Assembly (NCBI RefSeq): GCF_005952805.1
Contig: NZ_CP040709.1
Location: forward strand, 1,488,001 to 1,552,000
Length of the DNA stretch: 64,000 bases
Reading direction: 5' to 3'
DNA from: Inhella inkyongensis
GTDB lineage: Bacteria; Pseudomonadota; Gammaproteobacteria; Burkholderiales; Burkholderiaceae_C
Made by a program: the position numbers and the translations under genes. The notes beneath the pieces are model-generated. The model searched no databases, was not told the origin of the DNA, and saw only the letters and a program-made list of their open reading frames with translations. Position 1 is the stretch's first letter. Each line of letters begins with the position of its first letter. Shown one piece after another: positions 10,586-19,525 of the stretch.

Positions 10586-11377
10586 TCAGACCGTGCAGCG
10601 TTGCAGGGTGAAGCCCTCCCAACCCAGGCCCTTGCGGGCAAGCATGGCCAGCACCTCCGGGTCGCCGGTCGTTGCCAGCGTGATCGCCCCTTTGGGCGTG
10701 CCCGTTATCTGCGATTCCAGCGGCCACAGTCGTACCGCCTGCTGGGCCACCGCACCCTCCACTTGCAAGAGCTGTACGCCAGGCCCCAACTCCGCCTGCC
10801 AAAGCGGGCGGATGAGCGGGTAATGGGTGCAGCCAAGCAAAGCAGTGTCCACCCCTGCCGCCTTGAGAGGCGCGCAATAACGAGCCACCAATTCGCGCAG
10901 GGCAGGGCTGTCCAGATCGCCCTCTTCGATGTGTTTGACCACACCTGAACAGGCCACTGCGGTGACTTGTGCGCCGGCCGCGTGGCGTTCGATCAAGGCT
11001 GCAAAGCGCGGACTGTTCACCGTGGCAGTGGTGGCTAAAACGCCGACACGGCCATTGCGGCTCGCGCTGGCGGCGGGCTTCACCCCAGGTTCTATGCCCA
11101 CGATGGGCAGCCCGGGAAAGGCCTCGCGCACCCTTTGCGCGGCCACGGCGGTCGCCGTGTTGCAGGCGATAACAACCAATCGAGCGCCTTTGTCCACCAG
11201 ATGCTGGGTCAGGGCAAGGCTGCGCTCGATGATGAAGTCATGGCTACGTTCGCCAATGGGCGCGTGGGCGCTGTCGGCCACATAGTTCAGGCCCACCCAT
11301 GGCAGGGCCTCACGCAAAGCGGCCAACACGGTCAACCCGCCCACGCCGGAATCCCAGACCCCCACTGATGCTTGCAC
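10586..11377 (-). CDS. murI: Glutamate racemase
   Basis: About 263 residues from GTG at 11377, which has GAAGG six bases upstream; a TTG at 11392 is an alternative giving five more residues. The enzyme makes D-glutamate for peptidoglycan. The two catalytic cysteines are seen in ACNTATA and GCTHYP, and the N-terminal substrate motif is GVWDSGVGGL, with Trp where Phe is common. The gene is divergent from etfBA and convergent with the tRNA cluster. Length is ordinary and the gene is complete. Confidence 0.95.
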   Translation of the reverse strand: MQASVGVWDSGVGGLTVLAALREALPWVGLNYVADSAHAPIGERSHDFIIERSLALTQHLVDKGARLVVIACNTATAVAAQRVREAFPGLPIVGIEPGVKPAASASRNGRVGVLATTATVNSPRFAALIERHAAGAQVTAVACSGVVKHIEEGDLDSPALRELVARYCAPLKAAGVDTALLGCTHYPLIRPLWQAELGPGVQLLQVEGAVAQQAVRLWPLESQITGTPKGAITLATTGDPEVLAMLARKGLGWEGFTLQRCTV

Positions 11378-11393
11378 CTTGAGCCTTCGCAAA

Positions 11394-11417
11394 AAAATAG
11401 AACGATCGTTCTATTTT
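11394..11417. promoter_or_regulatory. Perfect 24-bp palindrome, probable TetR-family operator
   Basis: The palindrome is perfectly symmetric around 11405/11406 with core TAGAACGATCGTTCTA, flanked by AAAA and TTTT. It lies between the divergent murI and etfB genes, 81 bp before the etfB start. Symmetric GAACGNNCGTTC-type sites are typical of TetR-family regulators of acyl-CoA catabolism, which fits etfBA. No regulator gene is adjacent, so the protein is unidentified. Confidence 0.75.
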
Positions 11418-11498
11418 GACTGCTGGTTTGCCCCGAAACCGTCCGTACCACCTGGGGGCGACCCCTAGAATGCCGCGAGTTTCAGTTAGGAGACCGGG

Positions 11499-12248
11499 AT
11501 GAAAGTACTGGTGCCCGTCAAGCGGGTGGTGGACTACAACGTCAAAGTGCGCGTCAAGGCCGATGGCTCGGGCGTGGACATTGCCAACGTCAAGATGTCG
11601 ATGAACCCCTTCGACGAAATTGCCGTCGAAGAGGCCGTGCGCCTGAAGGAAAAGGGCGTCGTGACCGAGATCGTCGCGGTGTCCTGCGGCGTCACGCAGT
11701 GCCAGGAAACCCTGCGCACCGCGATGGCCATTGGGGCTGATCGCGCCATCCTGGTCGAGACCGATGCCGAATTGCAGCCCCTGGCCGTGGCCAAGCTGCT
11801 CAAGGCTTTGGTGGACAAGGAAGCACCGCAGCTCGTTATCCTGGGCAAGCAAGCCATCGACGACGATTGCAACCAGACCGGCCAGATGCTGGCCGCGCTG
11901 ACCGGCATGCCGCAGGGCACCTTCGCCTCCAAGGTCGAAGCGGTGGACGGCGGCGTGAACGTGACCCGCGAAGTGGACGGTGGACTGGAGACGGTGAAGC
12001 TGGCCCTGCCGGCCGTGATCACCACCGACCTGCGCCTGAATGAGCCGCGCTATGTGACGCTGCCCAACATCATGAAGGCCAAGAAGAAGCCGCTGGACAT
12101 CGTCAAGCCGGCCGATCTGGGCGTGGATGTGACGCCGCGCATCAAGACCCTCAAGGTGGCCGAGCCCGCCAAGCGCAGCGCTGGCATCAAGGTGCCCGAT
12201 GTGGCCACGCTGGTGAGCAAGCTCAAGAACGAAGCCAAGGTGATCTGA
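11499..12248 (+). CDS. etfB: Electron transfer flavoprotein, beta subunit
   Basis: 249 residues. The N-terminus [14 protein letters not shown] and the segment [20 protein letters not shown] are characteristic of the AMP-binding beta subunit. With EtfA it forms the soluble heterodimer that carries electrons from acyl-CoA dehydrogenases to ETF-ubiquinone oxidoreductase. AGGAGA precedes the ATG. etfA follows after 2 bp, and an acyl-CoA dehydrogenase lies directly downstream, matching the expected electron donor. A palindromic operator upstream suggests control by fatty or branched-chain acyl-CoA status (inference). Confidence 0.97.
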   Translation: MKVLVPVKRVVDYNVKVRVKADGSGVDIANVKMSMNPFDEIAVEEAVRLKEKGVVTEIVAVSCGVTQCQETLRTAMAIGADRAILVETDAELQPLAVAKLLKALVDKEAPQLVILGKQAIDDDCNQTGQMLAALTGMPQGTFASKVEAVDGGVNVTREVDGGLETVKLALPAVITTDLRLNEPRYVTLPNIMKAKKKPLDIVKPADLGVDVTPRIKTLKVAEPAKRSAGIKVPDVATLVSKLKNEAKVI

Positions 12249-12250
12249 AG

Positions 12251-13180
12251 ATGTCTGTCCTCGTCATTGCCGAACACGACCATGGCAGCCTGAAGGGTGC
12301 CACCCTCAACACCGTGACCGCCGCCGCAGCCTGCGGCGGTGATGTGCATGTGCTGGTGGCCGGCCACAACGCCGCCGCCGCCGCCCAGGCCGCTGCCAGC
12401 ATTGCTGGTGTGGCCAAGGTGCTGCACGCCGATGGTGCTTCGCTGGCCGAAGGCCTGGCGGAGAACCTGGCGGCCCAGGTGTTGGCCATTGCCCAGGGCT
12501 ACAGCCACATCCTGTTCCCGGCCACCGCCAGCGGCAAGAACGTCGCCCCGCGCGTCGCCGCCCTGCTGGATGTGGCTCAGATCACCGACATCACCAAGGT
12601 GATCGCCGCCGACACCTTCGAGCGCCCGATCTACGCGGGTAACGCGATTGCCACCGTGCAGTCGGCCGATGCCGTCAAGGTCATCACCGTGCGCACCACC
12701 GGCTTTGATGCCGCCGCAACCGGTGGCAACGCAGCGGTCGAGTCGATCGCCGCTGTGGCCGATTCGGGCAAGAGCAGCTTTGTCGGTCGCGAACAGACCA
12801 AGAGCGACCGCCCCGAGCTGACCGCCGCCAAGATCATCGTCTCCGGTGGCCGCGCCATGGGCTCGAGCGACCAGTTCAATGCCGTGCTGACCCCGCTGGC
12901 CGACAAACTGAACGCCGCCCTGGGTGCCAGCCGCGCCGCAGTGGACGCCGGCTATGCGCCGAACGACTGGCAGGTGGGCCAGACCGGAAAGATCGTCGCG
13001 CCCCAGCTCTATATCGCCTGCGGCATCAGCGGCGCGATCCAGCACCTGGCCGGCATGAAGGACTCCAAGGTGATCGTGGCGATCAACAAGGATCCTGAGG
13101 CGCCGATCTTCAGCGTGGCGGATTACGGTCTGGAGGCCGATCTGTTCGCGGCCGTGCCCGAGCTGGTCAACAGCCTGTAA
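12251..13180 (+). CDS. etfA: Electron transfer flavoprotein, alpha subunit (FAD-binding)
   Basis: 309 residues. The N-terminal ETF domain is Ala-rich. The C-terminal FAD domain shows [21 protein letters not shown] and [13 protein letters not shown], the conserved FAD-binding block. It starts 2 bp after the etfB stop, so the two genes should be co-translated. A strong terminator follows at 13202, which may make etfBA a separate unit from the dehydrogenase. Confidence 0.97.
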   Translation: MSVLVIAEHDHGSLKGATLNTVTAAAACGGDVHVLVAGHNAAAAAQAAASIAGVAKVLHADGASLAEGLAENLAAQVLAIAQGYSHILFPATASGKNVAPRVAALLDVAQITDITKVIAADTFERPIYAGNAIATVQSADAVKVITVRTTGFDAAATGGNAAVESIAAVADSGKSSFVGREQTKSDRPELTAAKIIVSGGRAMGSSDQFNAVLTPLADKLNAALGASRAAVDAGYAPNDWQVGQTGKIVAPQLYIACGISGAIQHLAGMKDSKVIVAINKDPEAPIFSVADYGLEADLFAAVPELVNSL

Positions 13181-13201
13181 GCACACCGTTTCGCTTTATC
13201 G

Positions 13202-13238
13202 GGCGCCGCCACCCCTGGGTGCCGGCGCCTTTTTCTTT
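13202..13238 (+). terminator. Intrinsic terminator after etfA
   Basis: GGCGCCG...CACC pairs with GGTG...CGGCGCC and is followed by TTTTTCTTTT. This is a strong G+C stem and T-tract between etfA and the acyl-CoA dehydrogenase gene. Confidence 0.88.
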
Positions 13239-13263
13239 TCCGAGTTCCCCTCGAGAGGCCCTC

Positions 13264-15039
13264 ATGAGCTACACCGCCCCCGTCAAGGACATGCTGTTCA
13301 ACATGGCCCACCTGGCCGAGTTCGATCGCCTGCGCCAGCTCCCCCCCTTTGCCGATTTGGATCTGGACACGGCCCAGGCCGTGTTGGAGGAGTGCGCCAA
13401 GCTGTGCGAAAACGTCATCGCGCCGCTGAACCATGAGGGCGACAAAAACCCCAGCACTTGGGCGGACGGCAAGGTCACGACCACGCCGGGCTTCAAGGAG
13501 GCCTTCCGTCAGTATGTGGAAGGCGGCTGGCAGGGCCTGGTGCACCCCACCGACTTCGGCGGCCAGGGCCTGCCCAAGACCATTGCCGCAGCGTGCCAAG
13601 AGCTGGTGAATAGCGCCAACTTGAGCTTCGCGCTGTGCCCGCTGCTCACCGACGGCGCCATCGAGGCCCTGCTCACGGCCGGCAGCGAGGAGCTGAAGAC
13701 CCGCTACATCCCGAAGATGATCGACGGCAGCTGGACGGGTTCCATGAACCTGACCGAACCCCAGGCGGGCTCTGACCTCAGCCTGGTGCGCACCCGCGCC
13801 GAGCCGCAGGGCGATGGGACCTACAAGGTCTTCGGCACCAAGATCTTCATCACCTATGGCGAGCACGACATGGCCGAGAACATCGTCCATCTGGTGCTGG
13901 CCCGCGTGCCGGGCGCACCGGCCGGGGTGAAGGGCATCAGCCTTTTCGTCGTGCCCAAGTTCCTGGTGAATGCCGATGGAAGCTTGGGCGCGCGCAACGA
14001 CGCGCACTGCGTGTCCATCGAGCACAAGCTGGGCATCAAGGCCAGTCCCACGGCGGTGCTGCAGTTCGGTGACCATGGCGGTGCCGTGGGCTATCTGGTG
14101 GGCGAGGAAAACCGCGGCCTCGAATACATGTTCATCATGATGAACGCGGCCCGCTACGGCGTGGGCGTGCAGGGCCTGGCCCTGAGTGAGCGTGCCTACC
14201 AGCAGGCGGTGGGCTATGCGCGCGACCGCGTGCAAAGCCGCCCCGTGGACGGTTCGCTGCCGGCCGCCGCCCCCATCATTCACCACCCCGATGTGCGCCG
14301 CATGCTGATGACCATGCGTGCGCTCACCGAGGCCTGCCGCGCCATGGCCACCACGGCCGCAGCCGCCTACGACCACGCCCACCACAGCGCCGACAAGGGC
14401 GCCCAGGCCTTCTACGAGTTCCTGGTGCCCCTGGTGAAGGGCTACAGCACCGAGATCAGCCACGAGGTCACGTCCCTGGGCGTGCAGATCCACGGGGGCA
14501 TGGGCTTCATCGAAGAAACTGGCGCGGCCCAGCATTACCGCGACGCCAAGATCCTGACCATTTACGAGGGCACCACGGCCATCCAGGCCAATGATCTCGT
14601 GGGCCGCAAGACCCTGCGCGATGGCGGCGCCTATGCCCGCTCGATCGCGGCGCTGGTCGAGGCCACCGAGCAGCAGTTGGCGGGCGGTGGCGAGGCCGCG
14701 CACGCCATGCGCGCCAATCTGAGCCATGCGCGCCAGGCCTATCTGGCCGTGGTGGACTTCATGGCCGAGCAAGGCAAGGCCAATCCGAACGCGGTGTTCG
14801 CCGGCTCCGTGCCCTACCTGATGCTGGCCGGCAATTTGGTGGCCGGCTGGCAGATGGCGCGTGGTCTGCTGGTGGCCGAACGTGAACTGGCCGCCGGCAA
14901 GGACGCCGCCTTCATGCAGGCCAAGATCACCACGGCGCGCTTCTATGCCGAGCACATCCTGCCGCGCACCGCCGCGCTGCGTGATGCGGTGCTGAACGGC
15001 GCCGGTTCGGCGCTGGCTCTGCCCTTGGAGGCTTTCTGA
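13264..15039 (+). CDS. Acyl-CoA dehydrogenase, about 590-residue (DmdC/FadE-like) class
   Basis: 591 residues from ATG 13264, with GAGAGG upstream. It has the N-terminal helical, middle beta and C-terminal helical acyl-CoA dehydrogenase domains. MNLTEPQAGSDL marks the FAD/substrate region and IYEGTTAIQANDL the C-terminal FAD contact. An extra C-terminal helical domain (about residues 480-590) marks the long class that includes 3-methylmercaptopropionyl-CoA dehydrogenase; true substrates cannot be told from sequence. It would pass electrons to the adjacent EtfAB. The nitronate monooxygenase gene starts 2 bp downstream. Confidence 0.92.
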   Translation: MSYTAPVKDMLFNMAHLAEFDRLRQLPPFADLDLDTAQAVLEECAKLCENVIAPLNHEGDKNPSTWADGKVTTTPGFKEAFRQYVEGGWQGLVHPTDFGGQGLPKTIAAACQELVNSANLSFALCPLLTDGAIEALLTAGSEELKTRYIPKMIDGSWTGSMNLTEPQAGSDLSLVRTRAEPQGDGTYKVFGTKIFITYGEHDMAENIVHLVLARVPGAPAGVKGISLFVVPKFLVNADGSLGARNDAHCVSIEHKLGIKASPTAVLQFGDHGGAVGYLVGEENRGLEYMFIMMNAARYGVGVQGLALSERAYQQAVGYARDRVQSRPVDGSLPAAAPIIHHPDVRRMLMTMRALTEACRAMATTAAAAYDHAHHSADKGAQAFYEFLVPLVKGYSTEISHEVTSLGVQIHGGMGFIEETGAAQHYRDAKILTIYEGTTAIQANDLVGRKTLRDGGAYARSIAALVEATEQQLAGGGEAAHAMRANLSHARQAYLAVVDFMAEQGKANPNAVFAGSVPYLMLAGNLVAGWQMARGLLVAERELAAGKDAAFMQAKITTARFYAEHILPRTAALRDAVLNGAGSALALPLEAF

Positions 15040-15041
15040 GC

Positions 15042-15995
15042 ATGGCTTTGCCGAAGATTTTGCAAGGCCTGCGCCTGCCGGTGGTGGCCTCGCCGATGTT
15101 CATCGTCTCGGTGCCGGCTCTGGTGATCGCCCAGTGCAAGGCCGGCATCGTCGGCTCCATGCCGGCGCTCAATGCCCGCCCGGCCGAACTGCTGGACGAC
15201 TGGCTGGCCGAGATCACCGAGGCCTTGGCGGCGCATGACCGGGCGCACCCGGAATCGCCCGCCGCACCCTTTGCCATCAACCAGATCGTGCACAAGAGCA
15301 ATGACCGGCTTGAGCACGATATGGCGGTGTGCGCCAAGTACAAGGTGCCCATCGTCATCACCTCCTTGGGCGCGCGCGAGGACGTGAATGCGGCGGTGCA
15401 TGCCTGGGGCGGCATCGTGCTGCACGACGTCATCAACAACAAGTTCGCCAAGAAGGCCATCGAGAAGGGCGCCGACGGCCTGATCGCCGTGGCCACTGGG
15501 GCGGGCGGGCATGCCGGGGTGAAGAACCCCATCCCGCTGATCCAGGAGATCCGTGAGTGGTTCGACGGCCCGCTGCTGCTCAGCGGTGCCATCGCCACCG
15601 GCGACGGCATCCTGGCCGCCCAGGCCATGGGGGCAGACCTGGCTTACATCGGCTCGGCCTTCATCGCCACCGAAGAGGCGCGCGCCACGGCCGAGTACAA
15701 GTCCGAGATCGTTGGCGGCAACAGCGACGACATCGTCTACACCAACCTCTTCACCGGCGTGCACGGTAACTACCTGCGCGGCTCCATCGAGCGCGCCGGC
15801 CTGGACCCCGAGAACCTGCCCGAGAGCGACCCCAGCAAGATGAATTTCGGGGGCGGCGCGGCGGCCAAGGCCTGGAAGGACATCTGGGGCTGCGGGCAGG
15901 GCATCAACCCGGTGAAGGACGTGCTGCCCACAGCGGCCCTGGTGGATCGCCTGGGGCGCGAATACCGGGCGGCGCGTCAGCGACTGGCGCTCTGA
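15042..15995 (+). CDS. Nitronate monooxygenase / NPD-family FMN enzyme
   Basis: 317 residues of a TIM-barrel FMN protein. Visible motifs are an N-terminal VVASPMF, the catalytic/FMN motif GAGGHAG near residue 150, and GADLAYIGSAF in the FMN phosphate-binding region. Nitronate monooxygenases oxidise alkyl nitronates; many family members next to acyl-CoA genes have no proven substrate, and an enoyl-reductase role is possible. It is coupled to the acyl-CoA dehydrogenase by a 2-bp gap. Its last 19 bases overlap the 3' end of the convergent gene at 15977. Confidence 0.9.
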   Translation: MALPKILQGLRLPVVASPMFIVSVPALVIAQCKAGIVGSMPALNARPAELLDDWLAEITEALAAHDRAHPESPAAPFAINQIVHKSNDRLEHDMAVCAKYKVPIVITSLGAREDVNAAVHAWGGIVLHDVINNKFAKKAIEKGADGLIAVATGAGGHAGVKNPIPLIQEIREWFDGPLLLSGAIATGDGILAAQAMGADLAYIGSAFIATEEARATAEYKSEIVGGNSDDIVYTNLFTGVHGNYLRGSIERAGLDPENLPESDPSKMNFGGGAAAKAWKDIWGCGQGINPVKDVLPTAALVDRLGREYRAARQRLAL

Positions 15996-17275
15996 GTCTG
16001 CGGCGCCGGATCCGAATCCAGCATGCCGCGTCGATTCTGTTGACGATAGCGCTGGCTCAGTGCCTTCAGCTCTTGCGGCTCAGTCGGCATTCGTGCCTGG
16101 GCGGCTGCAATCTCTCCTTGATGGAAGACTGCAGCCACCCAGTCCCGTAGCTCGCTGTTTTGGGCGCACGAGATTTCCGCGAGCTCGGGTTGAGGGCCGA
16201 CGGGAGGGTGCTCCTGCAACCATTGCCTGCGCGCTTCGCTGGCTTGGACGCGATCAGTCCAGTGCGAGGGCAAGGGCTGCGAATGCTTTGCCAGGCCAAA
16301 GATCAGCACTTCGTCGACGATGTGCCGGTTGCCGACTTGCCAATACTTCTCCGCAACCGCCAGGCAGAGCTCCGTGCTGTGGCCGGTTGCCAACAGCTCC
16401 TTGCAGTGCCGCCGAAGCTGGCTGGGAAAACGAAACAGAGAGGCTGCCCAGGTTCCCATCAGCATCGTTGGGATGACCGCGCGCCGCAGCCCAGGGCGGT
16501 CGAGTGGCTCCATCCGCCAAAGACGGCGCATCAACTCCTCCGTGGGGTCGGCGTGATGCCGCGCAGCCAGGAGGCGGCGCATATAGGTCGCCAATGCTTC
16601 GGGGCTGCTGTCTCCGCGTGGCAGAGGTAGCAACAGCGCCGCCAAGTTGTGCGGTTCCGCCTCAGCCCACAGTCGCGCCAGCGTAAGACAACTCGAGTCT
16701 CCACGGTCGCAACTCGCCTGCGTGGCCAAGCCCAGGATCCAGGGTGAACGGCTGACCTCGGCCAATCGGCGCAGGCGCTCCAGCCCCGCCAGTGCGGCCT
16801 GTACGTCTTGTGTCTTGCGTTCCTGCAGCCACATCATTTCGGCCATCGCTTGGGACTCCGGGTCAGGCCGGGCACGCAGACGCAATTCCCATGATCGCCA
16901 CAACTCGGGCCAGACCGCTTCGTACTCCGCTGCCAGGTGCTGGGCCGGCGCGTGGGTTTCCAATGCCTCGATGCCCTTGGTTTGGATCAGCGGGAGCAGC
17001 GCTCGGGTTTTTTCACACCAGGCGGCATCGCGGGCTTGCCAGCGGCGCTCGGTGGCGTCTATCGCGCGCTCGGGGAGCGAGGCTGAGGATGCCGTGGGGG
17101 CCGGGTTTGTGGTCCCGCTGAGATTGGGAGGCTGTAGCTCGCTTTGAGGGGGCGCTTCTGCCTCGGCGACGCGCTTGGACGCGTCACCTGATCTCCACCA
17201 AAAACCTGTGCCCAGCCCTAGCCCCAGCGCAAGCGCCAGGGTTGGCAGCGCCAGTCGCCACCGTCTCGTTCTCAT
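15977..17275 (-). CDS. Membrane-anchored six-cysteine protein of unknown function (paralog A)
   Basis: 432 residues from ATG 17275. I do not recognise the family. Arg-rich residues precede one hydrophobic segment (about 8-26), then a Pro/Ser/Ala-rich linker to about residue 75, then a mainly helical Trp- and Leu-rich domain that should be periplasmic. It has exactly six cysteines, in the order C, CX6C, CX12C, C. The gene at 21908 has the same six in the same order and spacing, and shares segments such as ALSQ-YR near the C-terminus. It is divergent from the subtilase gene at 17664. The topology hints at a chaperone, receptor or inhibitor for the neighbouring exported peptidases, but nothing proves this. 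Confidence 0.8.
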   Translation of the reverse strand: MRTRRWRLALPTLALALGLGLGTGFWWRSGDASKRVAEAEAPPQSELQPPNLSGTTNPAPTASSASLPERAIDATERRWQARDAAWCEKTRALLPLIQTKGIEALETHAPAQHLAAEYEAVWPELWRSWELRLRARPDPESQAMAEMMWLQERKTQDVQAALAGLERLRRLAEVSRSPWILGLATQASCDRGDSSCLTLARLWAEAEPHNLAALLLPLPRGDSSPEALATYMRRLLAARHHADPTEELMRRLWRMEPLDRPGLRRAVIPTMLMGTWAASLFRFPSQLRRHCKELLATGHSTELCLAVAEKYWQVGNRHIVDEVLIFGLAKHSQPLPSHWTDRVQASEARRQWLQEHPPVGPQPELAEISCAQNSELRDWVAAVFHQGEIAAAQARMPTEPQELKALSQRYRQQNRRGMLDSDPAPQTQSASR

Positions 17276-17663
17276 TGCTCGCTCCCTTTTGGGGCGCGAG
17301 TATCTCTGTCCCTGAGGGCACCATTGGGGGCGCCGCAGCAGGCACAAACTCCGCTGACCGGCCCGCCTTGGAAAGGGCGCCGAGTATCCCGAGATTCACT
17401 CGGCAACATCCCCGGGCAAGCCCTGACCCTTTTGCAGGGCCTTGGTAACACCTGGCCGGGGATTGAACTTCTAGACTGGCCCCGCCGCCCCTGACCGAGC
17501 CGTACAGGGCCGCGGTGGCCCGGCGCCTGACGCAACTGTTGTCAGCTCCACCGGGGCCTCGGCGCCGCAGTCTGCGCCTGGGCTGTGCACGCAGTTGCTT
17601 AACGATTCCACGCAGTAGCGCGCTCCCCGCCTTGGGAGCTGACCGACTGAAATGGAGAGTTGC
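17276..17663. other. 388-bp divergent gap without a gene
   Basis: This gap separates paralog A (minus) from the S8 peptidase (plus) and must hold promoters for both. I see no convincing -35/-10 pair, no long inverted repeat and no RNA gene. A TTGAAC box near 17464 has no matching -10. GGAGAG at 17654-17659 is the ribosome-binding site of the peptidase. Confidence 0.5.
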
Positions 17664-19415
17664 ATGGCAGTGTTCTCAAGGGTCCCACGTCGGACCTTGT
17701 TGGCCACCCTGGTGGCCTTGGCCGGCCCCGCGCTGGCCGGTGGCGGGTCCCCGCCTTCCATGGCACCAGGGCTGACCGATCGGCTCATCATCAAGTACCG
17801 CGAGGGGGCTCCCGTGAGCGGCGCGGCCTTGCTGACCCGTGCGGCTCAGGCCCAGGGCCTGAGCATGGCGGCACTCAAGTCCAATGCGCTGGGGGCTCAG
17901 ATCTTCCGGCTCAATCAGCCCGCCGACGAGGCGGCGCTGCGCCGCATGGCCGCCGAGCTGATGGCCGATGACCCCAATATCGAGTACGCGGAGCCTGACC
18001 GCATCCTCTACCCGCTGCTGACGCCCAACGACACCAGCTACTCCAGCCTCTGGGGCATGCAGGGTGGGGCCGGCGGTATCCGGGCCAACACGGCCTGGGA
18101 CACGCACAACGGGGCGGGTGTGGTGGTGGCGGTGATCGACACCGGCATCCGCCCGCATGCCGACCTGGCCGCCAACATCGTGCCCGGCTACGACATGATC
18201 GTCGACACCACGGTCTCCAACGACGGCAATGGGCGCGACAGCGACCCCTCGGACCCCGGCGACTGGAGCACGGGCACGGGCTGCAGCGCCAGCAACTCCA
18301 GCTGGCACGGCACCCATGTCGCCGGTACGGTGGCTGCGGTGGGCAACAACAGCCTGGGCGTGATCGGCGTGGCCTGGGGCGCCAAGGTGCAGGCCATCCG
18401 GGTGCTGGGCCGCTGCGGTGGTTACACCTCGGACATCGCCGACGGCATGATCTGGGCCTCCGGCGGATCGGTCGCGGGGCTGCCGGCCAACCCCACGCCG
18501 GCCAAGGTGCTCAACCTCAGCTTGGGCGGCAGCGGCAGCTGCGACAGCACCAGTCTGGCGGCCATCAACAGCGCCCGCTCGCGCGGCACCACGGTGGTGG
18601 TGGCGGCCGGCAATTCGAATGCCAATGCGGCCAACTTCTCACCGGCCAGTTGCGCCGGCGTGATCAGCGTGGCGGCCGTCGGCCCCACCGGCGGCAAGGC
18701 CTCCTACTCCAACTACGGCGCCGTGGTGGATGTGGCAGCGCCTGGGGGCAACGGCGGTGGCACCAGCGGCATCTACTCGACGCTGAACTCGGGAACCACC
18801 AGCCCGGGGTCTGACAACTACGCCTACTACCAGGGCACGTCGATGGCCTCGCCGCACGTGGCGGGCGTGGCGGCCTTGCTTTACCAGGCCAAGCCCACGG
18901 CCACGCCGGATCAGATCGAGGCGGCCATCAAGGGCAGCGCGCGCGCCTTCCCGGCCACCTGCAGCCAGTGCGGCACCGGCATCGTCGATGCGCCGGCGGC
19001 CATCGCGGCCATTACGGGCACACCCCCGCCGCCGCCTCCCCCTCCGCCGCCCCCACCCCCGCCTCCGGGGTTCACCGAGACCGAGCCCAATGACGCGCGC
19101 ACTTCGGCCAATTTGGTCAGCACCTCGGGCACCCAGGTGGCCGGTGCGCTCTCGTCCACCACCGACACCGACTACTTCCGTGTGGAGCTGCCGGCAGGCA
19201 AGACCCTGACCGCCACGCTGAACCCGGGCACCCGCGATTTCGATCTGTACATCTACAACGCCAGTGGCACGCAGCTCGCGTCCAGCATCAAGGGCGCGGG
19301 GCAGATCGACACCGCATCGGTGACCAACACGGGCACGACGTCGGTCACCCGCTATGTGCGGGTGCGCTACTACAGCGGCGGCTCCGGCCCCTATACCTTG
19401 GGCTTGAGCTGGTAA
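17664..19415 (+). CDS. Secreted subtilisin-like serine peptidase (S8) with C-terminal PPC domain
   Basis: 583 residues from ATG 17664, which has GGAGAG four bases upstream; an ATG at 17652 is in frame but poorly spaced. The signal peptide is about residues 1-26 (Arg-Arg, then a hydrophobic core, ending ALA). A propeptide follows to about 115. The catalytic domain has Asp159 in VIDTGI, His215 in WHGTHVAG and Ser393 in GTSMASPHVAG. A run of 15 prolines links it to a bacterial pre-peptidase C-terminal (PPC) domain (about 475-583) starting ETEPNDART. The product is probably exported, perhaps by type II secretion, and self-processed. The M14 peptidase 110 bp downstream carries a closely similar PPC domain. 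Confidence 0.95.
   Translation: MAVFSRVPRRTLLATLVALAGPALAGGGSPPSMAPGLTDRLIIKYREGAPVSGAALLTRAAQAQGLSMAALKSNALGAQIFRLNQPADEAALRRMAAELMADDPNIEYAEPDRILYPLLTPNDTSYSSLWGMQGGAGGIRANTAWDTHNGAGVVVAVIDTGIRPHADLAANIVPGYDMIVDTTVSNDGNGRDSDPSDPGDWSTGTGCSASNSSWHGTHVAGTVAAVGNNSLGVIGVAWGAKVQAIRVLGRCGGYTSDIADGMIWASGGSVAGLPANPTPAKVLNLSLGGSGSCDSTSLAAINSARSRGTTVVVAAGNSNANAANFSPASCAGVISVAAVGPTGGKASYSNYGAVVDVAAPGGNGGGTSGIYSTLNSGTTSPGSDNYAYYQGTSMASPHVAGVAALLYQAKPTATPDQIEAAIKGSARAFPATCSQCGTGIVDAPAAIAAITGTPPPPPPPPPPPPPPPGFTETEPNDARTSANLVSTSGTQVAGALSSTTDTDYFRVELPAGKTLTATLNPGTRDFDLYIYNASGTQLASSIKGAGQIDTASVTNTGTTSVTRYVRVRYYSGGSGPYTLGLSW
19023..19067 (+). repeat. Poly-proline coding tract in the S8 peptidase linker
   Basis: Fifteen consecutive proline codons (mixed CCC, CCG, CCT and CCA) join the catalytic and PPC domains. 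Such a run needs EF-P for efficient translation and, being cytosine-rich, may be length-variable. Confidence 0.9.
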
Positions 19416-19432
19416 GACCAGTCCGCTGACCC

Positions 19433-19453
19433 CCCGCCCAGACCCTGGGCGGG
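19433..19453 (+). terminator. Hairpin between the two peptidase genes
   Basis: CCCGCCCA (19433-19440) pairs with TGGGCGGG (19446-19453) around a five-base loop. The tail is only CTTCCT, so termination may be partial and the M14 gene may be co-transcribed. Confidence 0.5.
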
Positions 19454-19525
19454 CTTCCTGAACTTCCACGGCAGTCTGCGCCCGCCTGGGGCGGGCTGCC
19501 GCTTGCCTGCTCCTGCGAGGACACC

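Noticed and set aside
11378..11392. TTG at 11392 as the murI start
   Set aside because: GTG 11377 has a better placed GAAGG ribosome-binding site; the TTG lies against the operator palindrome. It is kept only as an alternative.
13123..14955. Open minus-strand frame of 610 codons opposite the acyl-CoA dehydrogenase
   Set aside because: It is His/Gly/Ala-rich, has no domain signature, and lies wholly antisense to a well-supported gene; long antisense frames are expected at this G+C content.
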